This document shows positions 16,472 to 26,831 of a DNA stretch of 64,000 nucleotides, in pieces. Made by a program: the position numbers and the translations under genes. The notes beneath the pieces are model-generated. The model saw only the letters and a program-made list of their open reading frames with translations. It did no database searches and was not told the DNA's origin. The stretch is from Solirubrum koreensis (lineage in GTDB: Bacteria > Bacteroidota > Bacteroidia > Cytophagales > Hymenobacteraceae), in NCBI RefSeq assembly GCF_039541855.1, contig NZ_BAABHA010000006.1, positions 83,286 through 147,285 of the forward strand, read 5' to 3'. How positions within the stretch are numbered: position 1 is the first letter of the stretch; every line of letters begins with the position of its first letter.

Positions 16472-19400
16472 TTAGCGGATGATTTCAACCCATCCTTTGG
16501 TGGTGTTTCCGTCGGGAAACCTCAACAGGTAATAGTACAGGCCGGCAGACAGGCCGGTGCCACTCCAATCGTTGGCGTAAGCAGCCGATTCATATACCTG
16601 GGCTCCCCAACGCGAGAATACGCGCAGCTGTGGCGTGCATCCTCTTTTTACCACAAAAAACTGGTTGAGCTGGTCGCCGTCGTCGGGGGTAATAACGTTG
16701 GGCGGTAGCTCGGCGGCGCGTACTATTATGGGCGGCACCTCTACCCGAGCCTGGCATTGGGTGCCCGTAGCGTACGTTAAGGTAGCTACGGGGCGGAAAG
16801 TGCCCGGCTGCGTATACGTATGCTCCACTACGGCACCGGTAGCGCGGGTGTTGTCGCCAAAATCCCAGGTAGTGGTGGCGTTGCTGCCGGCATCGGAGAA
16901 ACGTATCCGCAAGGGAGCTTCCCGGTCACCGGAGCAGCTGATTTCAGCCCAGGCAGGCAGTAGGCGGTTGGTGGGGGTGCCAATCCGGCGGCTAACCGAG
17001 CCCGCGCAGGCGCCGGTACCTACCGTGTAAGTGAGCGTAACGGAGCCAAAGAAGCCTACGGGAGGAGTAAATAACCCGGTGGCGGTAACGTACTGGCCGC
17101 TCCAGGTGCCCCCGATGGGTGCGGCTCGCACGTAAAAAGGCTGCGTACTGCCAGGGCACAGCAAGGTATCGGGGGCGGTAATGGGGGCTGCTATTGCCTG
17201 TACCGTAATGGGGGCGGTGCCTCTGAACTGACAAGAACCGTTAACGGTAATAAAGGAAAGCTGATGCTGCCCTACGCCGGCTAGCGAAGGGGTAAAAGTG
17301 AATCCCGTGGATGAAGGACCCCGCACGCCCGGCCCCGATCAAATGGCGTTTCCGGGCAGCGCCACGGGAGTGGTGCTGGCTACGCAAAGCGGGGCTTGGT
17401 TTAGCACCGGCGCCGTTGGGGTTGGGGTTACAGAAACCGTGAGCGAGCTGCTGCTGGTGCAGCCCTGCGCGCCGGTAATGGTATAAGTAAGCTGATGGGT
17501 GCCCGTGAAAGCCGTGGGAGGCGTGTAAATGTAGGTGCCGTTGCCAAGTTGCGTAACGCCGGGGCCGGTCCACACGCCACCGGCCGGGGTACCGGCTAGG
17601 GCGGTGGGCGGAGCAGGAGCACACACACTAAAGCTGGCGCCCGCCGTAGCACTTAACACCTGCACCGCAACGGTGGCGCTGGCACTGCAGCCACCATCCG
17701 CAATGGTGTAAGTAATAGTGTGGGTGCCGGCGCCGGCCAAAGCCGGGGAAAAAAGCCCCGCTGCACTTATACCCCGGCCGCTGTAGGTACCGCCGGCCGG
17801 ACTGCCGTTCAGCGTAAATGGACTGCTACTAATGCATACCGCCGGTAAAGTAGCCGGAAGAAAGGCCGCGGTAGGGGGAGCCACAATGGTGACCTGCTGC
17901 GTAGCCTGGCTTTGGCAAAGGCCGGTGCTAACCGTATAAGTAAGCGTTGTGGTGGCGCCCACGGCAAACTGGCCGGGATTGAATACGAAACCCGTAGCCA
18001 CCGAACCGCTTACTCCGGCGCCCGTCCAGACACCACCGGCGGGTGTGCCCGTTAAGGCTTGAGGGCCGGCCGTTAAGCATGCGTTGCGAGCCGGACCCAC
18101 AATGGCGCGTTCCGGCTCAAAATTGAATTTGAAAGCCGCATTGTTGCAGTTCGTGCTGCGGTTAATAGTGGAATACGTGTTGGCGCCCACCGGAATGGGG
18201 AAGTTGCTGTTACCGCCACAGCCAGCACAAACCGCATGGTAAATAACTCCCCGGCGGTCGAAGCGGGAAGTGCCGCCATCTACGTGGTCCTGGTAGCCAG
18301 CTCCTCCAAAAAAAGTAGCGTATTCCAGGGTAGTAGCCCCGCTGGAAAGCTGCATCAGGTAAAAATCGGCGCCGTCGGTAGTGGGTTGCACGGCGGCTGA
18401 GGTAGTGGGCAAGCCCGTTACCGATCCGTTGCCGTAGGAAACGTTATTGCCGCCACCCCAGCCACTCACAAAAATCCGTTCGCATTGGTCTACCAAAAAC
18501 GCGGTGGGCGAAAGGTCGAGGGTGGTACGGCCGCTGCCGAAGACGGTGGCAAAGCCCGTGACGCTCAAATCGGCATTCAGCTGGTGAATGAACTGACGGC
18601 CGTTGGGATTGGAATACCGGCCGGGTGTGGTGGGATAAGTACCGGCCGACTGGCCCAGAACATACACTTGGCCGGAGGCATCAAGCTGCAGAAAATATGC
18701 CTGATCGTATTGCGGCGTGCCCAGAAACGTGGATTTCTCCAGCGTTGAGCCGTTGGCGCTGACGCGCACCACGAAACCATCGGCGCTGCCGCCGTACGTG
18801 GGCACCAAGGCGCCGGGCCGCACCGGAAACGACGGGCTGGCCGTGCCACCGCTCACAAACAGCCGGCCCACGGCATCGAGTTGCAGCGAGTACGCGGCGT
18901 CGGGGCCGGTGCCGCCCAAAAAGCTACTCCACAGCACGTCTGTCAGGGCTGGAGTCAGCTTGCTCACCACGCCATCGATGCCGCCGGCGTAGGTGTTCTG
19001 GAAGCTATTGCGGACGGGAAAGTTAGCCGAAGTGGTATTGGATGCCACGTACACGTTGTCGGCCGCGTCCACCATAATGTCGCCCCTGAACTGGTCGCCG
19101 TAATTGCGTACCAGAGGGTTGGTAGCGACAGAAGTGGAAAGGGCCATCAGGCCCTCGTTGCCGCTGCCGCCCAAGTACGTAGAACCCACCAGCGCCGAGC
19201 CGTTGCGTTGCTGTTCAGGGAGCTAATGGCCAGGTCGGTTCCGGTAGTTATATTGTACTGCGGGTCGGAGCCGTAAGGGTTGATGACGGTGCCGCTGTTG
19301 AAGCTGCGGTCGAAGGCCGTGGTGGTGACGGGGTAGTTGGCAGAGCCCGTGGTAGCCAACACCACCAATTCGCCCCGGCTGTTTACCACCAGGCTTTGAG

Positions 19401-20388
19401 GATAATCGGCGGAGCTACCGCCCAGGTAAGTGGCCCACACCCGAGCCCCAGTGCCGCTAACGGCCGTGTTGTACTTGATAATGGCTATGTCGATGCTGCC
19501 CGAAAAGCTGGTGTTGTAAGCGCCCGTGGTAACCGGATAGCCCGTCCCAAAAGCAATGCCACCCGAGTACATGTTGCCTTGTTGGTCGAAGGTGGCGGTA
19601 AAGCCCCAGTTGTCGACCGTGGAGCCTGTAAACGAGGAAAATACCACCGTGGGGTCGATTACCAGCGCGCGGGTGTGGTCGTAGCGACCTAGCGCAAACG
19701 ATACCACATTCTTGTTTACCACGTAGCGGCACGCCACGGCCTGCCGCCGGTTCTGGGCATCCAGCTGCCACGCTTTTGGGGCCAGCTCGGTTACATGCCC
19801 CACACTGGTTTGGATCCGTAGCGAACCATCGGGCTGCAGCGTTACGGCGTCGGCGCCGGTGTAACGGAGTTGTACTTGTTGCGCGTTGGCCTGGGGTGCC
19901 AGCTGGAAGTCGTATTCGAGCTGCTGCTGGTTGTTTTCGTACAGCTTCGCATCTACGCCTGCCCATAAGCCCGTGTAATGCACCTGCCGAAAGCTGCCCA
20001 CCTCGCGTGCCCAATGAGCGGCGTCGTTGCCAAGCAGATAATTGCGCACTTCGCCAGTAGCGGTGGCACTGTTTAGCTTCACGTTAGGGCTGGCGTCCAC
20101 AAACTCCACCGCATAGGCATGGGCCCGCAAGGGGCCGTGGTTGGTGCGCTCGGCATGGGGGTGCAGGTCCACGGGCTCACGCAAGGCGTAGGTCAGCTTA
20201 GTGTTTTCCACGAACAGGCGGCCGTGGTGTAAAGGCGCGGCAAACCGCACACGGGCATCCCACTGGCCTTTATTCTCAATAAATTCCAGGCTGGGTGCGG
20301 TGGGCTTTTCTGCGCGGCACCACGCCTGCGGCAGCATCAATAGGAAGCACAGCAGGCTACTGAGTAAGTATTTCTTTCTCCGATACAT
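16472..20388 (-). pseudogene. Broken T9SS type B surface protein (SBBP/PKD, gliding-motility C-terminal domain)
   Basis: Three consecutive segments (20388-19147, 19189-17339, 17326-16472) read as one protein paralogous to the intact gene at 20471-23965. It has a signal peptide, an N-terminal module with F-I-E-N-K-G-Q-W, beta-propeller SBBP repeats with Y-L-G-G motifs, Ig/PKD-like repeats with A-G-G-V-W-T-G-P-G-V, and a type B T9SS domain ending G-W-V-E-I-I-R. Two lesions are seen. The first is a frameshift near 19200-19210; adding one base there (reading N-A-N-G-S-A-L-V-G) restores the frame. The second is a TGA at 17341-17339 where repeats predict TGG (Trp) before S-G-P-G-V. The span is 3917 bp, one short of a multiple of three. 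It is either a decaying paralog or carries sequencing errors. Confidence 0.85.
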
Positions 20389-20470
20389 AAAAGTTGAGGC
20401 GAGAATATCTTACAAAGATGCTCCCGCCTCACTTTACCTTCCAAGAAAGAACAGCCGAAACCTGTTTGCC

Positions 20471-23400
20471 TTAGCGCATGATTTCAACCCAGCCTTTAGC
20501 CTTCCGGCCTTCGGTGTCGCGTAGGGTATAATAATACACGCCCGCCGGCAAGCCGGAACCACCCCAGTTGCTGCGGTAATCCTTGGACTCGAACACTTGG
20601 TTGCCCCACTTGGAAAACACTTTCAGCTCCACAGGCAAACAGCTCAGGCGTTGCTCAAACACGTCGTTCACGTTGTCGCCGTTCGGGGTAATGATGTTGG
20701 GAATGAACGGGTCGCCCACGTATACTGGCAGGAAAACGGAGTTGGCTTGGCAAGTGCTGTTGTAGTAAGCCGTAAGACGCACCAGATAAGTGCCCTTTTT
20801 GGTGAACACATGGGTAGGAAACTGCTCGGTGCTGTTTCCCCCATCCCCGAAGTCCCATTCGTAGCGGGAAGCGAACAACAGGTCGTGCTGGAAGGTGTGC
20901 GTGAAGGGGGCCAGACCGGTGTAGTTCGGTATGCCATCTTGGGGACGGGGACGAACCAGGCACTCAGGCAGCGTAAGGGGCTGATTGGTGCGGTTGTCGG
21001 GTACCAGCACCACGTGAACGGAATCGAGAGCCGAACAGCCGCTGGGGGCCGTGTACGTGTACCTAAGGGTAATGCGGCCCGACCCATTCGGGGGAGGCGT
21101 AAACAGGCCCGAAGGCGTACAGCCCGGACCGCTCCAGCGGCCGTTCGCGGGGCTGAAGCCCGTGAGCTGGTAAGGTGTCCGCTGAAACGAGCATAGAGCG
21201 GTGTCGCGGCCGGCCTCCACGCTGGGCGCCGCCCGCACAACCACTTGCTGCGTGGCAACGCCGCACTGGTCAGCGGGCAGCCGGTAAGTAATGGTGTGGG
21301 TTCCTAAGCCGGCTGTGCTGGGTGAAAACGTGTTGCCCTGCACGCCGGGGCCACTAAACGTACCGCCCGCGGGCGTGGCGCTCAGCGTCACTGGGCCATC
21401 GTTTGTACAAGCGAGAGGCAAAGGCGTGAATACCACCGGTGTGATGGGCAGCACCGTCATGGTAAGCGGACTAGTAGTAACGCAGGTTCCGGTGCTGGCA
21501 ACGGAATAGGTAAGGCGTTGGGCGCCCACCAGCGCTGGTGTTGGGGTAAAAGTGAAGCCCGCGGCCACGCTGCCCGTAACGCCGGGGCCCGCCCACGTAC
21601 CGCCGCTGGGCAAACCACCCAACCGGATGGGAGCCGCATCGGCGCACACCCGTTGGTTGGGGCCTGCCAGGGCCGCATCAATGCCAAAGTCTATTTTAAA
21701 GGAGGCGTTGTTACAATTGCTGCTGCCGTTGCGGTTGGTGTAAGTATTGGCCGGAACGGGGAAATTGCTGCTGCCTCGGCAGCCGCCGCAAACAGCCTGG
21801 TACACGTAGCCACGACGGTCGAAGCGGGAGGTACCGCCGTCCACGTGGTCGCCGGCGTCGCCGGAGTTGCTGCTGCCGAAAAAGGTGGCGTACTGAATGG
21901 ACGTGAGGTAGGGCGCAAACTGCACCAGGTAAAAGTCGCCGCCGTCGGTGGTGCGCTGGAAGGCGTTGGGAGTTGTGGCAAGGCCGAAGGTCGACTCGTT
22001 GCTGTAGGGCATGCCCACATTGGGCCCGCCGCCCCAGCCGCACACGTACACCCGCTCGCACTGGTCTACCAGGAAGGCCGTAGGCGAGAAATCAGCGCCC
22101 GGCCGGCCGGTGCCGATTACCGTGCTTAGCTCCAGCGTGCTTAAGCTCGGGTTTAGCTTCTGTATAAACTGTTTGGCGTTGGGGTTGCCAAAGGCGCCCG
22201 GTGTAATAGGCATGCTGCCGCGGGTTTGGCCCAACAGGTATACCCCGTTCTGTTCGTCGAGCTGCACAAAATAGGCCTGGTCGTAAGCGTTGGTGCCGAT
22301 GTAGCTCGTGCGCGTTACGCTGCCGCCGTTGGCGCTGATGCGGGCCACGAAACCGTCGGTACCGCCTTGGTAAGCGGGCTTGTAGGCACCCGTGGTGCTG
22401 TAAAGACCAGCACTGCCGGTACCACCGGCTATGTATACCTCGCGGGCGCTATTTACCTGAATAGAATAGACCGCATCGGTGCCGGATCCGCCAAAGTAGC
22501 TACTCCAGGTAATGGCGTTGAGCGTGGGCGTAAGCTTGGCTACCAGGCCGTCGCCGCTGCCGCCGTAGCTGGTATCGAAGCCGTTGGTGGTAGGAAAATT
22601 GCCGGTGGTGCTCGACGCCAGATACACGTTGTCGTTTTCGTCCACGGTAATGTCGCCACGAAATTGGTCGCCGTAGTTGCGCACCAGCGGCGAAGCCTCC
22701 GTTTGGATACCGTCGTTGCTGTCGCCGCCCAAATAAGTGGAGCTGGCCAAACCTGCGCCGTTAGCGCTGAGCCGGCTAATAATAAGGTCGGAACCGTTGC
22801 GGTACAGCAGGCTGCTAAGCGGCTCGGTCTGTTGGCCGCCGTTGAACGTGCGGTCGAATGCGCCGTTAGTGGTCGGGTAATTAGTGGAGGAGGTAGTGCC
22901 CAGAATAATTAACTCGCCGAGGCTGTTCACCACCATGCTGTGCGGCACGTCTATTTCCCCGCCGCCCAGGTACGTAGCCCACATGCGGGCCGCGTTGCCG
23001 GTGGTGGCGGTGTTGTACTTAATGATGGCAATATCGATGTTGCCGTTAAACGAGCCGTCGTAAGCGCCGCTGGTGGTGGGGTAGCCCGGCCCGAAAGCAA
23101 TGCCGCCCGAGTACATGTTGCCGTCGGAGTCGTAGGTAGCGGTAAAGCCCCAGTTATCGGATGAAGAGCCGGTAAACGACGAAAACACCACCGTGGGGTC
23201 GATGGTAAGGGGCCGCGAGCTGTCGTATCGTCCCAACTCAAAGCTTACTTCCCGGTCGTGGAGCACGTAACGGCAATCCACGGGCTGGCGGCGGCCGGCG
23301 GCATCAAGCTGCCAGGCTTTCGGAGCCAGTTCGGTAACCTGCCCTACCGAGGTGCTGATTTCCAAGGCGCCTTCGGACGTAAGCCGCAGGCCGGCCACGT

Positions 23401-23965
23401 GCTCGTAACGCAGCCGAACGCGCCTGGGCGAAGCGCCGGCGGCCAGCAGAAAGTCGTACTCAAGCTGGCCTTGGCCGTTTTCGTAGATGCGGGCGCCAAT
23501 GCCGTCCCACAGGTTGTTGTACTCCACTTGGCGGTAGCCGGCCACCTGACTGGCCCACTGCCGGGAATCGTTGCCGAGCAGGTAGTTGCGTACTTCGCCC
23601 GTAGGCTGCTCCGCCCGAAGCTGCACCCCAGACCGAGCCCCTACGAAGCGCATGCGGTACGAATGGGCGCGCAGCTTGCCGCTCGTGGCGTGTTTTGCCT
23701 GAGCTTCGCTGGTATGGCCGTGGTTGTTCAGGCGCCGCAGGGCTTCCGGGTCGAACATGGAGTACGTGAAGCCGCCGGGTTCCACAAACAGCCGACCACC
23801 GGGCAGGAGCGCCGCGTAGCGGGCCCGCGCATCCCACTGGCCTTTGTTCTCGATAAACTCCAGGCTTTTGGTCGGGGCACTGGCCCGAGCTGCCGATTGA
23901 GCAGCCACCAGCAACAATAAAGTCCAAAAGAGGCCGCCGTAGCGACAGAAGGTAGAAGTTAACAT
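20471..23965 (-). CDS. T9SS type B sorting-domain surface protein with SBBP and PKD repeats
   Basis: 1164 residues, secreted and probably cell-surface attached. A signal peptide (G-L-F-W-T-L-L-L-L-V-A-A-Q-S-A-A-R-A) precedes the conserved S-L-E-F-I-E-N-K-G-Q-W-D-A-R module (about 35-230). A seven-bladed-type SBBP propeller (about 240-700, repeated T-Y-L-G-G and D-N-V-Y) follows, then Ig-like repeats (about 720-1000, P-A-G-G-T-F-S-G-P-G-V) and a PKD domain (E-W-D-F-G-D-G-G). The C-terminal gliding-motility-associated domain carries P-N-I-I-T-P-N-G-D-N-V-N-D and G-W-V-E-I-M-R. This last domain is the type B signal for type IX secretion. The ATG at 23965 directly precedes the signal peptide. It lies 82 bp upstream of its broken paralog. 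Confidence 0.93.
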   Translation of the reverse strand: MLTSTFCRYGGLFWTLLLLVAAQSAARASAPTKSLEFIENKGQWDARARYAALLPGGRLFVEPGGFTYSMFDPEALRRLNNHGHTSEAQAKHATSGKLRAHSYRMRFVGARSGVQLRAEQPTGEVRNYLLGNDSRQWASQVAGYRQVEYNNLWDGIGARIYENGQGQLEYDFLLAAGASPRRVRLRYEHVAGLRLTSEGALEISTSVGQVTELAPKAWQLDAAGRRQPVDCRYVLHDREVSFELGRYDSSRPLTIDPTVVFSSFTGSSSDNWGFTATYDSDGNMYSGGIAFGPGYPTTSGAYDGSFNGNIDIAIIKYNTATTGNAARMWATYLGGGEIDVPHSMVVNSLGELIILGTTSSTNYPTTNGAFDRTFNGGQQTEPLSSLLYRNGSDLIISRLSANGAGLASSTYLGGDSNDGIQTEASPLVRNYGDQFRGDITVDENDNVYLASSTTGNFPTTNGFDTSYGGSGDGLVAKLTPTLNAITWSSYFGGSGTDAVYSIQVNSAREVYIAGGTGSAGLYSTTGAYKPAYQGGTDGFVARISANGGSVTRTSYIGTNAYDQAYFVQLDEQNGVYLLGQTRGSMPITPGAFGNPNAKQFIQKLNPSLSTLELSTVIGTGRPGADFSPTAFLVDQCERVYVCGWGGGPNVGMPYSNESTFGLATTPNAFQRTTDGGDFYLVQFAPYLTSIQYATFFGSSNSGDAGDHVDGGTSRFDRRGYVYQAVCGGCRGSSNFPVPANTYTNRNGSSNCNNASFKIDFGIDAALAGPNQRVCADAAPIRLGGLPSGGTWAGPGVTGSVAAGFTFTPTPALVGAQRLTYSVASTGTCVTTSPLTMTVLPITPVVFTPLPLACTNDGPVTLSATPAGGTFSGPGVQGNTFSPSTAGLGTHTITYRLPADQCGVATQQVVVRAAPSVEAGRDTALCSFQRTPYQLTGFSPANGRWSGPGCTPSGLFTPPPNGSGRITLRYTYTAPSGCSALDSVHVVLVPDNRTNQPLTLPECLVRPRPQDGIPNYTGLAPFTHTFQHDLLFASRYEWDFGDGGNSTEQFPTHVFTKKGTYLVRLTAYYNSTCQANSVFLPVYVGDPFIPNIITPNGDNVNDVFEQRLSCLPVELKVFSKWGNQVFESKDYRSNWGGSGLPAGVYYYTLRDTEGRKAKGWVEIMR

Positions 23966-24092
23966 TACGCGTGTGGTAAATAAGACCCTGAAGGTACGAC
24001 GAAACCCCGGCCTTATTGCGCCGTTCACATACTCATGTGACCCTCCCCAAAATGCGTAGGTTTGTACTTGGTAAGGCTGTTTTCGCTTTGTA

Positions 24093-25199
24093 GTGGGTCG
24101 TTCGTTAGCATTCAAATTCACGCTGCTGGTCATTGCATGGCTCCTGTTAGCCATAGGATGCACGCAAGTGTCCCCAAGGTTGTTTTGGCCCGCCGCTTTT
24201 GTTGCGCTTTCCTTGCCGGTGGCGCTGGTGCTAAATCTGTTCTGGTTGGTTTACTGGGTGTTACGGCGTTGGCCGGTGGCTTTGGTCCCGCTGGCAGTAG
24301 CGTTGCTCACGTGGCCCCACCTGATGCGCGGCTTGGCGCTGCACCCGCTACACCAGACCACAAGCGAAGGCCCGACGCTGCACGTGCTCAGCGCCAACGT
24401 GCGCATTTTCAATGTGTACCCGCAGCTGCGCAACGAGGGGCTGCAATCATCGAAAGCCATGATTAAGTGGGTGGCCGAGCACCCCGCGGATATTATTTGC
24501 CTGCAGGAGTTTTACAACGAGCCTCGGCCGACCAACGACGGCGCCGTGTTTAATGCCGTGCGGCAAATTGGTAAGCTGCAGAAACGCGAGGTTTTCCTGT
24601 CGAAAACGCTGTCTAACGGCATTGGCGGGGAATTCGGCATGGCCATCTTTTCCCGGTTTCCCATTGCGCGGCGCGGCACCATCGTGTTCAATAAACTCAC
24701 CCAAAACCACGGTATGTGGGCCGATGTGTGCCTGCCTTCCCGCGACACCGTGCGCGTGTTCAACGCCCACTTGCAGAGCATGAGCATGGACGAGAAGGAC
24801 ATTGTGGACAGCTACTCCAGCAAAGCCGGGCTGAAAGCCAAAGGCCTCGGTCTGTTGCGGCGCTTTAAGCGCGGCATGGTGGCCCGGAGCACGCAAATCG
24901 ATACGCTGGTGCGGCGCATTGAGGCCAGTCCGTACCCCGTGGTGCTGTGCGGCGACCTGAACGATTTCGCCTACAGCTACAGTTACGACCAACTCGCCGA
25001 CCGCCTGCAAAACGCCTGGGCTACGGCCGGTACCGGTTTTGGGGCTACGTATAATGGCAAGTTGCCTTTTCTGCGCATCGATAACCAGTTCGCCAGCCGC
25101 GACTGGCAGGTGGAAAACGTGCGCGTGCGCCGCGACATCCCGTATTCCGACCACTTTCCGATAGAGGCCGTTTACCGCCTCAAACCACTGATTAAATGA
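24093..25199 (+). CDS. Membrane-anchored endonuclease/exonuclease/phosphatase (EEP) family protein
   Basis: 368 residues. Two or three N-terminal membrane helices (about 5-85) anchor a cytosol- or periplasm-facing EEP domain (about 95-368). The metal and catalytic motifs are visible: S-A-N-V-R-I-F-N, C-L-Q-E with the metal-binding Glu, N-A-H-L-Q-S, C-G-D-L-N-D and the final S-D-H-F-P-I. This fold cleaves phosphodiesters in nucleic acids, inositol phosphates or sphingolipids; the substrate cannot be told. Translation starts at GTG 24093, partly overlapping an out-of-frame TAG. A -7-like TAGGTTTG sits at 24057-24064, without a clear -33 partner. Confidence 0.88.
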   Translation: MGRSLAFKFTLLVIAWLLLAIGCTQVSPRLFWPAAFVALSLPVALVLNLFWLVYWVLRRWPVALVPLAVALLTWPHLMRGLALHPLHQTTSEGPTLHVLSANVRIFNVYPQLRNEGLQSSKAMIKWVAEHPADIICLQEFYNEPRPTNDGAVFNAVRQIGKLQKREVFLSKTLSNGIGGEFGMAIFSRFPIARRGTIVFNKLTQNHGMWADVCLPSRDTVRVFNAHLQSMSMDEKDIVDSYSSKAGLKAKGLGLLRRFKRGMVARSTQIDTLVRRIEASPYPVVLCGDLNDFAYSYSYDQLADRLQNAWATAGTGFGATYNGKLPFLRIDNQFASRDWQVENVRVRRDIPYSDHFPIEAVYRLKPLIK

Positions 25200-25269
25200 G
25201 CGAATGACCGGATGAGTGTGTGGTTTTTCCCGCACAGCCATTCATTCAACCACCCAATCAGTCAATCAT

Positions 25270-25277
25270 TAACTTTG
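25270..25277 (+). promoter_or_regulatory. -7 element (TAACTTTG) 4 nt before cysS
   Basis: TAACTTTG matches TAnnTTTG and ends 4 nt before the cysS ATG, so transcription would begin at or next to the start codon. No clear TTG is seen 19-22 bp upstream, which lowers confidence. Confidence 0.45.
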
Positions 25278-25281
25278 CCCC

Positions 25282-26781
25282 ATGCAACACCCCTTGTCGC
25301 TCTACAATACGCTTACGCGTCGTAAAGAATCCTTCGTTCCCGTGCACGAGCCCTTCGTGGGCATGTACCTCTGTGGCCCGACGGTATACAGCGAAGCGCA
25401 CGTAGGCAACGCCCGCGGCCCGGTGGTGTTCGATGTGCTGGCTCGTTACCTGCGCCACCTCGGCTACACCGTGCGCTACGTGCGCAACATTACCGATGTA
25501 GGCCACCTGGAAAGCGACGCCGACGAGGGCGAGGACAAAATCAGCAAAATGGCCCGGGCCCAAAAGCTGGAGCCCATGCAGGTAGCAGAATCGTACGCCA
25601 ACCGCTACCAAGTACACATGCAGGCCTTGGGCTGCTTGCCGCCTGATATTACCCCCCGCGCCAGCGGCCACATCACCGAGCAGATTCAGCTAATTGAGGA
25701 AATCCTGGCCAACGGATTTGCCTACGAAGTGAACGGCTCGGTGTACTTCGACGTGCCCACTTATAACGAGAAGCACAACTACGGCAAGCTCTCGGGCCGC
25801 GTGGTGGAAGAACTGCTTTCCGGCTCCCGCGACAACCTCGCCGGGCAGGAAGAAAAACGCTCCCCGGCGGATTTTGCCCTCTGGAAGCGCGCCGACGAGC
25901 GGCACCTCATGCGCTGGCCTTCGCCCTGGGGCGAAGGGTTTCCCGGCTGGCACCTAGAGTGCTCGGCCATGGGCCGCAAGTACCTGGGCGCCGAATACGA
26001 CATTCACGGCGGCGGTCTGGACTTGATGTTCCCGCACCACGAGTGCGAAATTGCCCAGAGCCAGGCCAGCCACTCGCACACCGACGAGGCACGGGTGTGG
26101 TTTCACAACAACATGATTACGGTGAACGGCCAGAAGATGAGCAAGTCTTTCGGCAACTTCATCACCATATCCCAGCTGTTTTCGGGCGAGCATCCGCTGC
26201 TCACACAGCCGTATTCGCCCATGACGGCGCGCTTCTTCCTGCTGCAAGCCCACTACCGCTCCACCGTCGACATTACCGACGATGCCCTGCAGGCTGCCGC
26301 CAAGGGCTACCGCAAACTCATGAACGGTTTGCGTCAGATTACCCGCCTCGCTCTGCCCGAAGGCATCGAGCGCGCCGCTGATACCCAGAAAGCCGACGAC
26401 GAGCTGCGCAAGCTGGTGGCCGACTGCTACGTGGGCCTGAACGACGACCTGAACACGGCTCGTGCCATTGCCAGCCTATTTAATCTGCTGCGCAAGTTCA
26501 ACGGTTTCTACAACCAACTTGCTACGCTGGCGCAGGTAAGCGAAGCCGCCTTAGCTGAAGCCGCTACTGCTTACCGTACGCTGGTGGAAGATATTCTGGG
26601 CCTACGCGACGAACCCCGCGCCAACGCCGAGGAACTGTTGGGCTTAACCTTGCAGTTCTACTCCGAAGCTAAATCGGCCAAGGACTACGCCAAAGTCGAT
26701 GTGATTCGGGCGGCGCTTAAGGAACAAGGCATTCTGGTGAAAGACACCAAAGCCGGCGTCGATTGGGCGTACGAGGAATAG
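25282..26781 (+). CDS. cysS: Cysteinyl-tRNA synthetase
   Basis: 499 residues; charges tRNA-Cys with cysteine in the cytosol. It is a class I synthetase: the HIGH-type motif is in E-A-H-V-G-N-A-R (His40 to Asn43), and the KMSKS motif is K285-M-S-K-S289. The zinc-binding residues are visible: Cys31 in Y-L-C-G-P-T-V-Y, the Cys of W-H-L-E-C-S-A-M, and the His and Glu/Cys of F-P-H-H-E-C-E. A helical anticodon-binding domain fills the C-terminal third. The length is normal. A full set of catalytic residues indicates function. This enzyme sets the Cys-tRNA level that the polycysteine leader upstream of metY would sense. Confidence 0.98.
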   Translation: MQHPLSLYNTLTRRKESFVPVHEPFVGMYLCGPTVYSEAHVGNARGPVVFDVLARYLRHLGYTVRYVRNITDVGHLESDADEGEDKISKMARAQKLEPMQVAESYANRYQVHMQALGCLPPDITPRASGHITEQIQLIEEILANGFAYEVNGSVYFDVPTYNEKHNYGKLSGRVVEELLSGSRDNLAGQEEKRSPADFALWKRADERHLMRWPSPWGEGFPGWHLECSAMGRKYLGAEYDIHGGGLDLMFPHHECEIAQSQASHSHTDEARVWFHNNMITVNGQKMSKSFGNFITISQLFSGEHPLLTQPYSPMTARFFLLQAHYRSTVDITDDALQAAAKGYRKLMNGLRQITRLALPEGIERAADTQKADDELRKLVADCYVGLNDDLNTARAIASLFNLLRKFNGFYNQLATLAQVSEAALAEAATAYRTLVEDILGLRDEPRANAEELLGLTLQFYSEAKSAKDYAKVDVIRAALKEQGILVKDTKAGVDWAYEE

Positions 26782-26831
26782 TTTTCTCCTGCCGTTCTGG
26801 GCTTTGCTCGGGCCGACAAACACATAAATTC

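Noticed and set aside
22226..22912. Plus-strand ORFs (up to 228 codons) opposite the T9SS propeller genes
   Set aside because: Antisense shadows of repeat-rich coding sequence; Val/Ala/Gly-rich, no domain, no promoter.
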